64,000 bases of DNA from Synaphobranchus kaupii (Eukaryota; Chordata; Actinopteri; Anguilliformes; Synaphobranchidae). The translations under genes and the position numbers were made by a program. Positions 23,313-44,230 of this stretch are shown piece by piece. Numbering within the stretch: the stretch's first letter is position 1; each line of letters starts with the position of its first letter. Location of the stretch: NCBI GenBank assembly GCA_029718625.1, contig CM056391.1:7107465-7171464 (forward strand). The letters run 5' to 3'. The notes below the pieces were generated by a model, which was given only the letters and a program-made list of their open reading frames with translations, did not search any database and was not told the origin of the DNA.

Positions 23313-23412
23313 GAGAAGGAACAGGATCCAAGAGAAGGAACAGGATCCAAGAGAAGGAACAGAATCCAAGAGAAGGGACAGGATCCACAAGAAGGAACAG
23401 GATCCAAGAGGG
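23313..23412 (+). repeat. 19-bp minisatellite
   Basis: About five copies of AAGAGAAGGAACAGGATCC with single-base variants. Confidence 0.88.
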
Positions 23413-24470
23413 GCAGACACCGGATGCTGTACTCATTTTTAGGGGGATGGTTTTAGAGCGTCTCCACATAGAGTTTATGTTTTTTAGTCTCTGCAACAAC
23501 ATCGCCGGGTTTATGAAAATATGGTGAATATATGAGATAATGATGGAGGGAGAGACAGAGAGAGGAAGAGAAAGAGACCTCACATACTAATATCTTTTTG
23601 ACCACAGCCGCCCTGCACATATGCTGTCGGGTGTTAGGTCTGCTGGGTGTGGTGCAAAAGGCAGCTGGGTTTCCCCGAGTCAGTGTACCCCACGTTAACT
23701 TCGTATTATTGTACCTCACAGGGACTTTTTGCCAGTGGGCTCCTTTGCTGGAGATATTGCTGTAGTGAACTATCATTTTGTAAAAACTCAATATGGTAAA
23801 AATAAATAAATAAAACCAACAAAGAACTCACCCCATTTTTGCTGGTGCTTCAAACTATTTGCTGAAGGTTCAAAATGTTTTTTCTAAGAGAAATAGACAT
23901 CTTAGTTTAGATTTTGACAGATTTAGAAAAGACACATTTCGATATTACCTATGTGCACATCTTTAGATCTTGAGCAGTTCCGTCAAACAGAAAACAGGAT
24001 GCAAAAATTGAGTCACTCAACAGACGGCTGATGCAAGATATGAGATCACACAGACTGCCAGAAACAAGCGAGACCACCGTCAACTTGTGGAGACTGGAGA
24101 TTTACTGTCATTTTCAATGTGTTCACCTGATTTTTAAAACAAAATCAGCAACCAACCAGATGGTTTTTGAACATTTTCTGATGAAATTTGGATTAGTGTG
24201 AACTGTGAACAAGTTATATAGTATCTGTTGATGGCCGCTATAGTCTCAAGATTCAACATTCATTGATCCTTTCATAATGTATTGCTATGGAAACACATTT
24301 AATTGTGATTTGTTAGCTGTTATTTTGATGTGGACTGTGGCGTCTTTAAACGGAAACATTCTAAGATTTTTGGGGGAAACTCCCATCTGGTCTCCTCTGG
24401 TCTTTCAGTATTGATCTCATATCTGAGTTTAGGCAATTAATCAATATTTATTTTACGTAACTCAATTTAA
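23413..24470. other. Intergenic, nothing recognised
   Basis: AT-rich unique sequence between the 19-bp array and the Tc1 end; no coding potential that I can support. Confidence 0.4.
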
Positions 24471-24473
24471 ACA

Positions 24474-24630
24474 TACAGTTGAAGTCGGAAGTTTACATAA
24501 ACTTAGGTTGAAGTCATTAAAATTCATTTTTAACCACTTTTTTAACCATGTTAGCAAACTATAGTGTTGGCAAGTCAGTTAGGACATCTACTTTGTGCAT
24601 GACACAAGTCATTTTTCTAACAATAACGTC
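24474..24630 (+). mobile_element. Tc1/mariner-type transposon end fragment
   Basis: Begins ACAGTTGAAGTCGGAAGTTT ACATAAACTT and continues with TTAGCAAACTATAGT and GGACATCTACTTTGTGCATG, matching from memory the left terminal inverted repeat of fish Tc1 elements, including an internal repeat region. No transposase and no right end nearby: a remnant. Confidence 0.8.
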
Positions 24631-26485
24631 TCTGCATTTGAATGGATCTCTATGGGAATTGGGGGGTGGGACTAGATTTAGCTGTAAATTATGCTGGAAC
24701 AGTATGGAATACGTAATTGGTAAAATGGCTGTAAGTCATCAAGGGTCTGAGGTATCAAACAAGCCTTAAATCATCACTCTACTGCCAGATATGCAGTAGA
24801 TATGGATGGATCGCTTTAAGGGTTGTTTCTCCTGACAAATGTTCCTATTGAACTCTGGAAAAATAAGTCAGGAGAAGAAACCCTTCAAGTTATCCATCCA
24901 TATCTGTGTGCTTCTGCCTGTGCCCCAGTTGGAGGTCTAAGTGTCCGTGGTGCGAGTTCAGCGGAGCAGAGAGGCAACCACATCACAGCCGAGCGACAGC
25001 TACTGCAGGTCTGTGAGAGTCACGTGCCTCTGTACTGCCGTTTATCTCCAGGCTGAAGCAAAGCCCCAGAGCTTCTCTCTCAGAACCACCCAGACCTGCT
25101 AACGGCCTCGCTTTCTGTCAAGTGCAGAGAGATTCTGTCTGCACACCTAGCCACAGGAGGAGCGGAGGAACAGGGGGAAGAGGGAGGAGGAAACTCACCT
25201 CCTGTACGCTCCGTATCTCCTTGCGCTCCTCGTGCCTCCTTCACCTCTTGATGCTCGGCCGAAATCGCAGCTGCGACCAGAAACACGTAACAAGAACCAA
25301 CCGCAGCTTGACATGCTGACTTCCTGTTTCAAAGTTGTGGCCACGGCAACAATAACCTTCACACAGAGATGGGCGTGAGGAGATATAAAGAGAGAGGTAG
25401 ATGATGAGGTGGGGGGAGTTAAATGTCAAACCCATGGGGCCATGATTTACCCGTTCGTGAGGTGCGGTGCGTTGTCTCCAGTGAGGGGCGTCGTGTTTCC
25501 GTGCTGGGGGAAGTGAAAGAATTGTCACTCTTCCCGGACGAGGGCCTTTGAGGGCCAATGTTCTCGACTGGTCAGAAACATCTGTGATGTTCAGTGTGGA
25601 GTGACTTTCAATGTGTGCCACTATGACCTGAATCCTCCCTAACCGGTAAAGGTCTGTGGGCTTCAGAAATCTCTGGCAAGGTCAGTAACGTTAGCAACAT
25701 CAATAGTGTGAGTTCAACCCAAACTAATAGTAGTTAGTTTTCTGTTAGTTATAATTCTTGCCAGCTAACATACGACTTTCAACATTTCAGAACATTTCAT
25801 GTGTTGATGATTAACACGGACCAAGGCTTAGCTACATAAATAGGCTTGCATGCAGAAATTGATACAAAAAGAAAACATGAAATATAACCAACGTCACCAG
25901 GGCAGTTTTTTCCTGTACGTGCACTGTGTCTGTTTCCCGTGGCAACCCAGCTGAAATGATCTCTTCAGGTTCGTTAGGCTACTCTGAAGACTGAAGAACG
26001 CTTTCATGAAGATGTACTGCAACGTCATAAGAAACGGACCATCCAAAAACCTCGCGCGCTTCATTTGATATCCAATACCCTCATTCGGCGCACATTACAC
26101 AACAATAAAGTATTGTCATTTCGGTAATTGCTGCACATTACTTGTTTGTTCACCCGTAAAGTGCGGTAGGCTTTCTCATATTCGTCCTTTCGCTCGCGTC
26201 GTCTCATATATATTCTGAGTTCTGGTTCTGACTTAACCAGTGCAATATTTCCATTTCTGCAGCCCCACCCTCTGGAAAATGTCCTGATTATGCTCAGATC
26301 CTGTTCAAACTGCTTCACTGTTCAGAAATATACTGCTGTAACATGAGATTATCAGCAGCAACAAGAACACATCATTCAATGTTAATAATTTGGTGTTTTT
26401 CCCAGGAGTGGAGTTATTCATAACTCTTGTGCTATGAAACAGAAACCTGCTGGGGAGGATTCTTAAAGAAGCACACAACAGGAAA
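24631..26485. other. Intergenic, possible upstream kelch exon
   Basis: A good minus-strand donor (CAGGAG then GTGAGT, about 25195-25202) follows a GC-rich stretch with open frames (25200-25290). It could be a 5' exon of the kelch gene, but no frame gives a convincing protein and phase cannot be checked. A 15-bp inverted pair (GGATCGCTTTAAGGG near 24810) and unique AT-rich DNA make up the rest. Confidence 0.25.
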
Positions 26486-26489
26486 AGAC

Positions 26490-26802
26490 TGGAGGTGCGT
26501 CCCAATATTCTTCACTCCCCACCTCCTTTCCTCCACTCCCCCACTACCACTCCTCTCCTACCCAGAAGTATGCAAAATTGCCTGAATGTTTTTTGAGTAC
26601 AAGTATTTGCATGTACAATATACAATGTACCTCACATTGCGGTTTGCGTCGAGACGTTAATTAATATCTAACCAATTATACGTAATTAAGATGAAATCAG
26701 CAACATTAAATTAAAACACAAAGATCGGTTTCCAGGGCACGGAGGAGAGGAGGTGGTAGTGGAGGAAGGTGGGTGCATTTTTAGAGTATTGGGACGCACC
26801 CT
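26490..26802. mobile_element. MITE, copy B, with terminal inverted repeats
   Basis: Left end AGGTGCGTCCCAATATTC and right end GAGTATTGGGACGCACCCT are inverted copies of each other over about 17 bp. Interior shared with 820-1099. Target duplication is not clear. About 310 bp, AT-rich, no open frame: a non-autonomous DNA element of unassigned superfamily. Confidence 0.8.
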
Positions 26803-26849
26803 GACATGTGATGCCTGGTGCAACAGGATAAATGTTTCCCTGGTGTCGT

Positions 26850-26998
26850 TGTTATTTTTTGTTTTTGTATAGTTTGCTTTCTATACCAACACATAGTGTA
26901 CATAGCTGTAGTCTGCCAGGCCGTTATTGTAAATAAGATTTTGATCTTAATTGGCCTGCCTGGTAAAATAAAGGTTAAATTAAAAAATAAAATCACAG
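26850..26998 (+). mobile_element. Retroposon 3' tail (LINE/SINE type)
   Basis: TATTGTAAATAAGATTTTGA followed by TCTTAATTGGCCTGCCTGG and an AAATAAAGGTTAAAT tail match, from memory, the 3' end of abundant fish retroposons. Only the tail is present. Confidence 0.65.
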
Positions 26999-27149
26999 GG
27001 GTACAGCCAGATTGGGAATCAAAACTGCAACCTACTTTTACAAACCTAATACTTTACTAGCAATAGCAGAGTAACTCCAGCAGAGGGCGCTGTCAGTCTG
27101 TACGAGACTGTTCAACACTGAAGGGCTCATTTTACCCATGCTGACTCTA

Positions 27150-27205
27150 TTACATTACATTCATATAGCAGACGCTTTTATCCAAAGCGACGTACAATCA
27201 GTGCA
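27150..27205 (-). mobile_element. SINE 3' tail, reversed
   Basis: GCAGACGCTTTTATCCAAAG followed by CGACGTACA is the reverse complement of the common fish SINE end (GTCGCTTTGGATAAAAGCGT). Only the tail remains. Confidence 0.65.
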
Positions 27206-27639
27206 TACAGAGACGTCATCAAGATCACTACAGAACAGACAAGACAAAGCACATCCTTCCCATAATGTAGCAGCTATCCCTAGTCTCTATGAATTAAATG
27301 GCAATGAAAACAGAACATGTTTTGGTTTTGTTACAATGATGTAATGAGATACTAATCTCTTGTGAAGTATTAGAGAGAGAGATGGTCAGTAAAACTGGTC
27401 AGTTAAATTCAGCTGCAGTGACAAAATTAGCCCCTAATAAAAATACAGAATTTTGTCCCGACCAGGACGGCCCAGCCCAGCAGAGCTCCCCACAGGACAG
27501 CCCAGCTCAGGAACAGCATATCTGGGTATTTTCAGCAGGTAGCGGATCCATATTCAGGATTTAAGCATAAATACTGAGGTTAATCACATGTGCATTGTTA
27601 CAAATACACATTTCAAAGCTCTACTTTTCTCTTAAATAG

Positions 27640-28350
27640 CTAAATGCCTTTGCTGACCATTACTTTTCACTCAGCTCCTGGAATATCCAGGGTTGGTACT
27701 CTGGGACCCAAAAGCACAATTCCAGACGTTCTGGAAAGCATTAGTAGGAGGGACATTGTAGTGTTAATTGAAACATGGTGTTGAGCAGACATGGATACTC
27801 GCTGTCCCTCAGGCTGTGGGAACGTTTACTGCCATCACTCAAGCGTTTAAAGGTGAACTGCAGGAGAGGGTCTGGAAGACTCATTGGGTTTAGAGAAGCT
27901 TTAACATCCCAAAGAACCAACACGCGATTGGCTAACGCTCAGTAACGGCACTATCTATTGTGACAATGACTTGATTTGTGCGGCATTCACTCCCCCCTCT
28001 CCCTATTACAACCATGCATTTATTCACAACCGTCACTCAGAAATCAGCCATTTCCAGGCTCAGAGAAATGTGCTGCTGTGTGGAGACTTTAATGGCAGAA
28101 CAGGTGCTGAGTTTGAAACACCACCACATTCCTCTATGTCTCATGCCATCACCACAGAAAAGAAGCAAACCTGAGGTTTAAAGAGGAATGTGAGTGCATT
28201 TGTGCATGTCTGACGACCCTTCGACCTGTGTGGGCCTAATGCTAGCACCACAGGAGTCACCACACAGCTCTTGGGACTAATATTGGACTATGCCATCATT
28301 GACATGGACCCCCTCCTTCAATAGTGCATTCACTGTCTGACCACAGACAC
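27640..28350 (+). pseudogene. Decayed LINE ORF2, endonuclease domain
   Basis: In mixed frames the + strand shows the start of an APE-type endonuclease (SSWNIQGW near 27675) and its metal-binding segment LLCGDFNGRTGAEF (about 28068-28110), separated by several stops and frame shifts. The endonuclease and the 3' end at 22028-23030 may come from one LINE family, but they are not one insertion. Inactive. Confidence 0.65.
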
Positions 28351-28885
28351 CGTTCAAAAAAGAATTGGATAATCAAAGAACAACTAGCCGAGCATGTTAT
28401 TCAAACTAAATCAGTTCTACGGAAAATACTAACCTTATAAACACATTCATAGCAACAGAATTCCAACCTTAAAAAATCTGAGGTAAACCTGGCAGTTAAA
28501 GTTATCAAAGTGGTTTGATAAGGAATTCAACAACACAAGAAATAAATGAAGAGAATTATCTAAGCACAAATAACATCAACCAGAGAAAAATAGCATGACA
28601 TGCTGAAGGAATATGAAATGACTCAAACAGAAAATAACAAGAGCATCTCAACATACCTGTAAAAACCACAGAGGAATCATTTAACTAAAAGCTGCTCTGG
28701 GAAAAGGTGTAACAATCTAACCTCAAAACAAACCCCGGGCATAGCCATATATTATGGTGACATTTGGAAAACATATTTTGAAATCCTTTATAAGGAAATA
28801 GCTCTCATTTGGACAGGAAAATGTTAAAGACAAAAAGAAAAAAGCCTTCTAGGTGGAAAGGCATTGTTGATCTCTCTGCTATTTG

Positions 28886-29465
28886 AGTTTTTGATATGAA
28901 CAGACAGCGCACGTGCACTATAGACTGAGAGATGCGCTGTTTTTGATATGAACAGACAGCGCACGTGCACTATAGACTGAGAGATGCGCTGTTTTTGATA
29001 TGAACAGACAGCGCACGTGCACTATAGACTGAGAGATGCGCTGTTTTTGATATGAACAGACAGCGCACGTGCACTATAGACTGAGAGATGCGCTGTTTTT
29101 GATATGAACAGACAGCGCATGTGCACTATAGACTGAGAAATGCGCTGTTTTTGATATGAACAGACAGCGCATGTGCACTATAGACTGAGAGATGAGCTGT
29201 TTTTGATATGAACAGACAGCGCATGTGCACTATAGACTGAGAGATGAGCTGTTTTTGATATGAACAGACAGCGCACGTGCACTATAGACTGAGAGATGAG
29301 CTGTTTTTGATATGAACAGACAGCGCATGTGCACTATAGACTGAGAGATGAGCTGTTTTTGATATGAACAGACAGCGCACGTGCACTATAGACTGAGAGA
29401 TGAGCTGTTTTTGATATGAACAGACAGCGCACGTGCACTATAGACAGAGAGATGAGCTGTTTTTC
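28886..29465 (+). repeat. 52-bp minisatellite, about 11 copies
   Basis: Unit: GCTGTTTTTGATATGAACAG, then ACAGCGCACGTGCACTATAG, then ACTGAGAGATGC. Variants at two positions (CACGTG or CATGTG; GATGCG or GATGAG) are distributed in blocks. Many units carry the E-box CACGTG. Confidence 0.95.
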
Positions 29466-30240
29466 TGTTTGTCTCTTTTCCACTGGCAGGAGAATACAGG
29501 CAAAAAAGACAGTGAAGGTCTTTTTTTGGAGGCATGTTTAAATGAATGAACGTTGAGATCATTTAGGAAGAAAATATATATCTGAAGGATAAATGACATC
29601 AGCCTGGCTATTATATTATATTATATATTATATTCTTTTGCCGAATGATTAGAGAGATTGAACTTTTCAATCATCAATCATCCTTCCATTTATGCAGCAT
29701 CTGTTTTTAATCATGCAAAAATATTACAATCTCATGTTTTTATTCCCACCCATTGTTATTGGGGAAATATTACACCCCACCCCTCTTCTCTTGGTTTATA
29801 TGACCTGACTCCTCTCTCTATTTTCAGATTCGATTTTTTTAATCACACATTCTGTCAGAGAATAGGAGATTGTGCTGGCAGACATTTAGTTCCCAGTTTT
29901 TAACAGGACAGTTTAATTTATTGGGTTTGTTTTATATACATTCACTTTTAATGTATGTTTTAAATTGGCACATACAGTCTTTCCGGATGAAATATATTTT
30001 AGATACAGAAGTTTCTGATGGCCTGCTGGTTTTACAGTTATGTTATGGGCACAAAATAAATCATACAATCATAAGTGAAAATAGTACATTTGGGAGGGAA
30101 ACCCTCAGACCTGGCAACACTTATGTGAGGGTGTAAGACTGGACACAGTGTTCACTGCGCACTGAACTAAGACCACGTCTAGGATGTTGCTGCCATCTTT
30201 TAATTCTTATGAGAATTTAAGCTTGCCAGTGCAGAGGTGT
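29466..30240. other. Intergenic AT-rich DNA
   Basis: No recognised gene or repeat apart from a short TATATTA tract near 29610. Confidence 0.4.
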
Positions 30241-30244
30241 TTAG

Positions 30245-31828
30245 AGGAGAGAGATGATGTGCTCATGCTGAAACTGGGAGAGTAAAGAGGATAGGATGTG
30301 CTCATGCTGATACTGGGAGAGTAAAGAGGAGAGAGAGGATGTGGACATGCTGAGACTGGGAGAGTAAAGAGGAGAGGATGTGGACATGCTGAGACTGGGA
30401 GAGTAAAGAGGAGAGGATGTGCTGATGCTGATACTGGGAGAGTAAAGAGGAGAGAGAGGATGTGGACATGCTGATACTGGGAGAGTAAAGAAGAGAGGAT
30501 GTGCTCATGCTGATACTGGGAGAGTAAAGAGGAGAGAGGATGTGGACATGCTGATACTGGGAGAGTAAAGAGGAGAGAGAGGATGTGCTCATGCTGAGAC
30601 TGGGAGAGTAAAGAGGATAGGATGTGCTCATGCTGATACTGGGAGAGTAAAGAGGAGAGAGAGGATGTGGACATGCTGAGACTGGGAGAGTAAAGAGGAG
30701 AGGATGTGCTGATGCTGAGACTGGGAGAGTAAAGAGGAGAGAGAGGATGTGGACATGCTGAGACTGGGAGAGTAAAGAGGAGAGGATGTGCTCATGCTGA
30801 TACTGGGAGAGTAAAGAGGAGAGAGAGGATGTGGACATGCTGAGACTGGGAGAGTAAAGAGGATAGGATGTGCTCATGCTGATACTGGGAGAGTAAAGAG
30901 GAGAGAGAGGATGTGGACATGCTGAGACTGGGAGAGTAAAGAGGATAGGATGTGCTCATGCTGATATACTGGGAGAGTAAAGAGGAGAGAGAGGATGTGG
31001 ACATGCTGAGACTGGGAGAGTAAAGAGGATAGGATGTGCTCATGCTGATACTGGGAGAGTAAAGAGGAGAGAGAGGATGTGGACATGCTGAGACTGGGAG
31101 AGTAAAGAGGAGAGGATGTGCTGATGCTGAGACTGGGAGAGTAAAGAGGAGAGAGAGGATGTGGACATGCTGAGACTGGGAGAGTAAAGAGGAGAGGATG
31201 TGCTCATGCTGATACTGGGAGAGTAAAGAGGAGAGAGAGGATGTGGACATGCTGAGACTGGGAGAGTAAAGAGGATAGGATGTGCTCATGCTGATACTGG
31301 GAGAGTAAAGAGGAGAGAGAGGATGTGGACATGCTGAGACTGGGAGAGTAAAGAGGAGAGGATGTGCTCATGCTGATACTGGGAGAGTAAAGAGGAGAGA
31401 GAGGATGTGGACATGCTGAGACTGGGAGAGTAAAGAGGAGAGAGAGGATGTGCTCATGCTGATACTGGGAGAGTAAAGAGGAGAGAGAGGATGTGGACAT
31501 GCTGAGACTGGGAGAGTAAAGAGGAGAGAGAGGATGTGCTCATGCTGAGACTGGGAGAGTAAAGAGGAGAGAGAGGATGTGGACATGCTGAGACTGGGAG
31601 AGTAAAGAGGATAGGATGTGCTCATGCTGATACTGGGAGAGTAAAGAGGAGAGAGAGGATGTGGACATGCTGAGACTGGGAGAGTAAAGAGGAGAGGATG
31701 TGCTCATGCTGATACTGGGAGAGTAAAGAGGAGAGAGAGGATGTGGACATGCTGAGACTGGGAGAGTAAAGAGGAGAGAGAGGATGTGCTCATGCTGAGA
31801 CTGGGAGAGTAAAGAGGATAGGATATAC
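30245..31828 (+). repeat. Large minisatellite with alternating unit types, about 1.6 kb
   Basis: About 40 units of 38-44 bp sharing CTGGGAGAGTAAAGAGGA. Type A contains TGTGCTCATGCTGATA and type B TGTGGACATGCTGAGA. They mostly alternate, and length varies in four-base GAGA steps. The reverse strand is open over long stretches (Ser/Leu/Tyr/His repeat), but this follows from the unit content and no start, splice or polyA context supports a gene. Confidence 0.95.
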
Positions 31829-32236
31829 TGAGTGATGCTGGGGTGGGTGGGCAGGAAATCACGGCCAGAAACCACCAATTAGAGGAACGTAGCGAACGGC
31901 CATCACTGCTCAGAAAGACGATACATACAGCTGCAAATACTCACAGGCCTGAGAGCATCGCGGAGTTTCTCATGTTATAGGAGCTCAGTGCCCCAGGAAA
32001 CTGTAATGAATATGGAATGATACCTGTTCAAATACTACCATATGGAGGGAGGTTATGAGCAGACGGGGGTGATATGGGGATGGGGAAGGAGAGAGAGGAA
32101 GAGTGAGAGATTCATTATGGATTTATTTGTTTTCTGTTATTGCTGTTTGCCACCTTTGGCTAGACTGTATAATATTATTGCAATAGAGTACCCAAAAATA
32201 TAAAATGAGATAGAAAGATTGTGTGTGATCAGGCCT

Positions 32237-32238
32237 GT

Positions 32239-32316
<78 letters not shown>

Positions 32317-32336
32317 ACACACACACGTGCACACAC
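32237..32336 (+). repeat. (CT)n(CA)n compound microsatellite
   Basis: About 19 CT units followed by about 20 CA units with interruptions. Confidence 0.95.
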
Positions 32337-32734
32337 ACATACTGCTCAACCATACTCCTCTCTCCCCATTAACTATACACTGGAACATAATAGGCTACTA
32401 TACACATAGTGTGACACACCGAACACTGAAACAGACTACTTCTGGGGGGGATAGGAATAATACATACATAAGAGCTGAAAAGTATCGCTGTTGATTGAAC
32501 CCTTTGATTCGTGAATGTCTGGAAAGGATGAACATTAACAAGGAGTAACTGAGAATAAATATTAATTAAATCAGTTAAATTTATCTCTTAAATCAACATG
32601 TAAAAATGTTTAACATTTAGAGGTGTTATTCCTAGTGCAATGTGGGGGTAATCTAAGATTGATATGTTGATATTATAACGATGTATGTATAATTGAGTGT
32701 AATTGTGTGTTAGTAGCTGCTATGAAAAAAAAAA

Positions 32735-32785
32735 TTTCAGAGAAATCTGACAATAAAGCATTATCATATCATATCATAATAACCC
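32735..32785 (+). repeat. Possible retroposon tail
   Basis: GAGAAATCTGACAATAAAGC followed by ATTATCATATCATATCATA resembles a target-primed 3' end with a short tandem tail. No body recognised upstream. Confidence 0.35.
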
Positions 32786-32920
32786 ATATCTGAGTGTTAC
32801 CTAGAACGGTGATTGTAAAAGTTGACCCCAAGCCAAATCGAAACAATTTTGGTCATTTAAAAGCGCTAAGAATACCACATGGCCCTACTGTTTTTCCGTA
32901 GCTTCGTGAGCTTCAAACTT

Positions 32921-32946
32921 GGCGCATGCGTAAACCGTAAACCAAG

Positions 32947-32950
<4 letters not shown>
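32921..32950 (+). promoter_or_regulatory. NRF1 and YY1 sites at the wars2 start
   Basis: GGCGCATGCGTA (32921-32932) matches the NRF1 palindrome and CAAGATGGCGC (32943-32953) the YY1 site, which here includes the start codon. Both are typical of TATA-less promoters of nuclear genes for mitochondrial proteins, in agreement with the gene they precede. Confidence 0.6.
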
Positions 32951-43337
<10,387 letters not shown>

Positions 43338-43430
43338 ACCAACAAAACGGGTTCTAATGATGAGAGAGAGTGAAAGAATGAAAGGAAGTCGGAGATGGAG
43401 GGAGTAAAAAGTGTATGAATGGCAGAATAA

Positions 43431-44005
43431 GTGAGTTAGAGTGAGTTAGAGTGAGTTAGAGTGAGTTAGAGTGAGTTAGAGTGAGTGAGTGAGTGAGTGA
43501 GTGAGTGAGTGAGTGAGTGAGTGAGTGAGTGAGTGAGTGAGTGAGTGAGTGAGTGAGTGAGTGAGTGAGTGAGTGAGTTAGAGTGTAAGAATGGCAGAAT
43601 GAGTGAGTTAGAGTGTAAAGAGAGTGTAAGAATGGCAGAATGAGTGAGTTAGAGTGTAAAGAGAGTGTATGAATGGCAGAATGAGTGAGTTAGAGTGTAA
43701 AGAGAGTGTATGAATGGCAGAATGAGTGAGTTAGAGTGTAAAGAGAGTGTAAGAATGGCAGAATGAGTGAGTTAGAGTGTAAAGAGAGTGTATGAATGGC
43801 AGAATGAGTGAGTTAGAGTGTAAAGAGAGTGTATGAATGGCAGAATGAGTGAGTTAGAGTGTAAAGAGAGTGTATGAATGGCAGAATGAGTGAGTTAGAG
43901 TGTAAAGAGAGTGTATGAATGGCAGAATGAGTGAGTTAGAGTGTAAAGAGAGTGTATGACTGGCAGAATGAGTGAGTTAGAGTGTAAAGAGAGTGTATGA
44001 ATGAA
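43431..44005 (+). repeat. (GAGT)n tract and 41-bp minisatellite
   Basis: 43431-43580 is GAGTTAGAGT then GAGT repeats. 43580-44005 holds about ten copies of a roughly 41-bp unit (GAATGGCAGAATGAGTGAGT, TAGAGTGTAAAGAGAGTGTAT) with TAAGAATGG/TATGAATGG variants. Lies just beyond wars2. Confidence 0.95.
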
Positions 44006-44049
44006 TGTGTGAGTGTAACATAGAACAGTTGTGAGTTCACATACTGATT

Positions 44050-44230
44050 TAATTCTGTATATTTGTACAGCAGACTGCTCTAAACAAGAGACTTGTAGTT
44101 TTACACGCTGTCCAGTTATACAGCTGCATATCTACTGAAGAAATCCTGTTAGAACACCTCTCAGGTTTCACATGAGCAGCAATGCACCTGAGACTCAAAC
44201 CTGTAACCTCCTGATTCCGTGCGTGCGAGC
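44050..44230 (-). mobile_element. tRNA-derived SINE, reversed
   Basis: On the minus strand: GGTTACAGGTTTGAGTCTCA (B box, about 44190-44208), then CTTCAGTAGATATGCAGCTG and TATAACTGGACAGCGTGTAA, the same order as the body of the copies at 1745 and 53100. Confidence 0.65.

Noticed and set aside
25080..25290. First exon of the kelch gene
   Set aside because: A good donor exists at about 25196, but no frame of the preceding sequence gives both an ATG and the two-base phase needed by the next exon. It could still be 5' UTR.
26061..26318. 85-codon minus-strand frame with a basic stretch (MRRRERKDEYEKAYRTLRV)
   Set aside because: No recognisable domain and no flanking exon or signal; kept only as a note.
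30207..31878. Long open frames on the minus strand rich in Ser/Leu/His/Tyr
   Set aside because: They follow entirely from the minisatellite unit, change frame with unit-length variants, and have no gene context.
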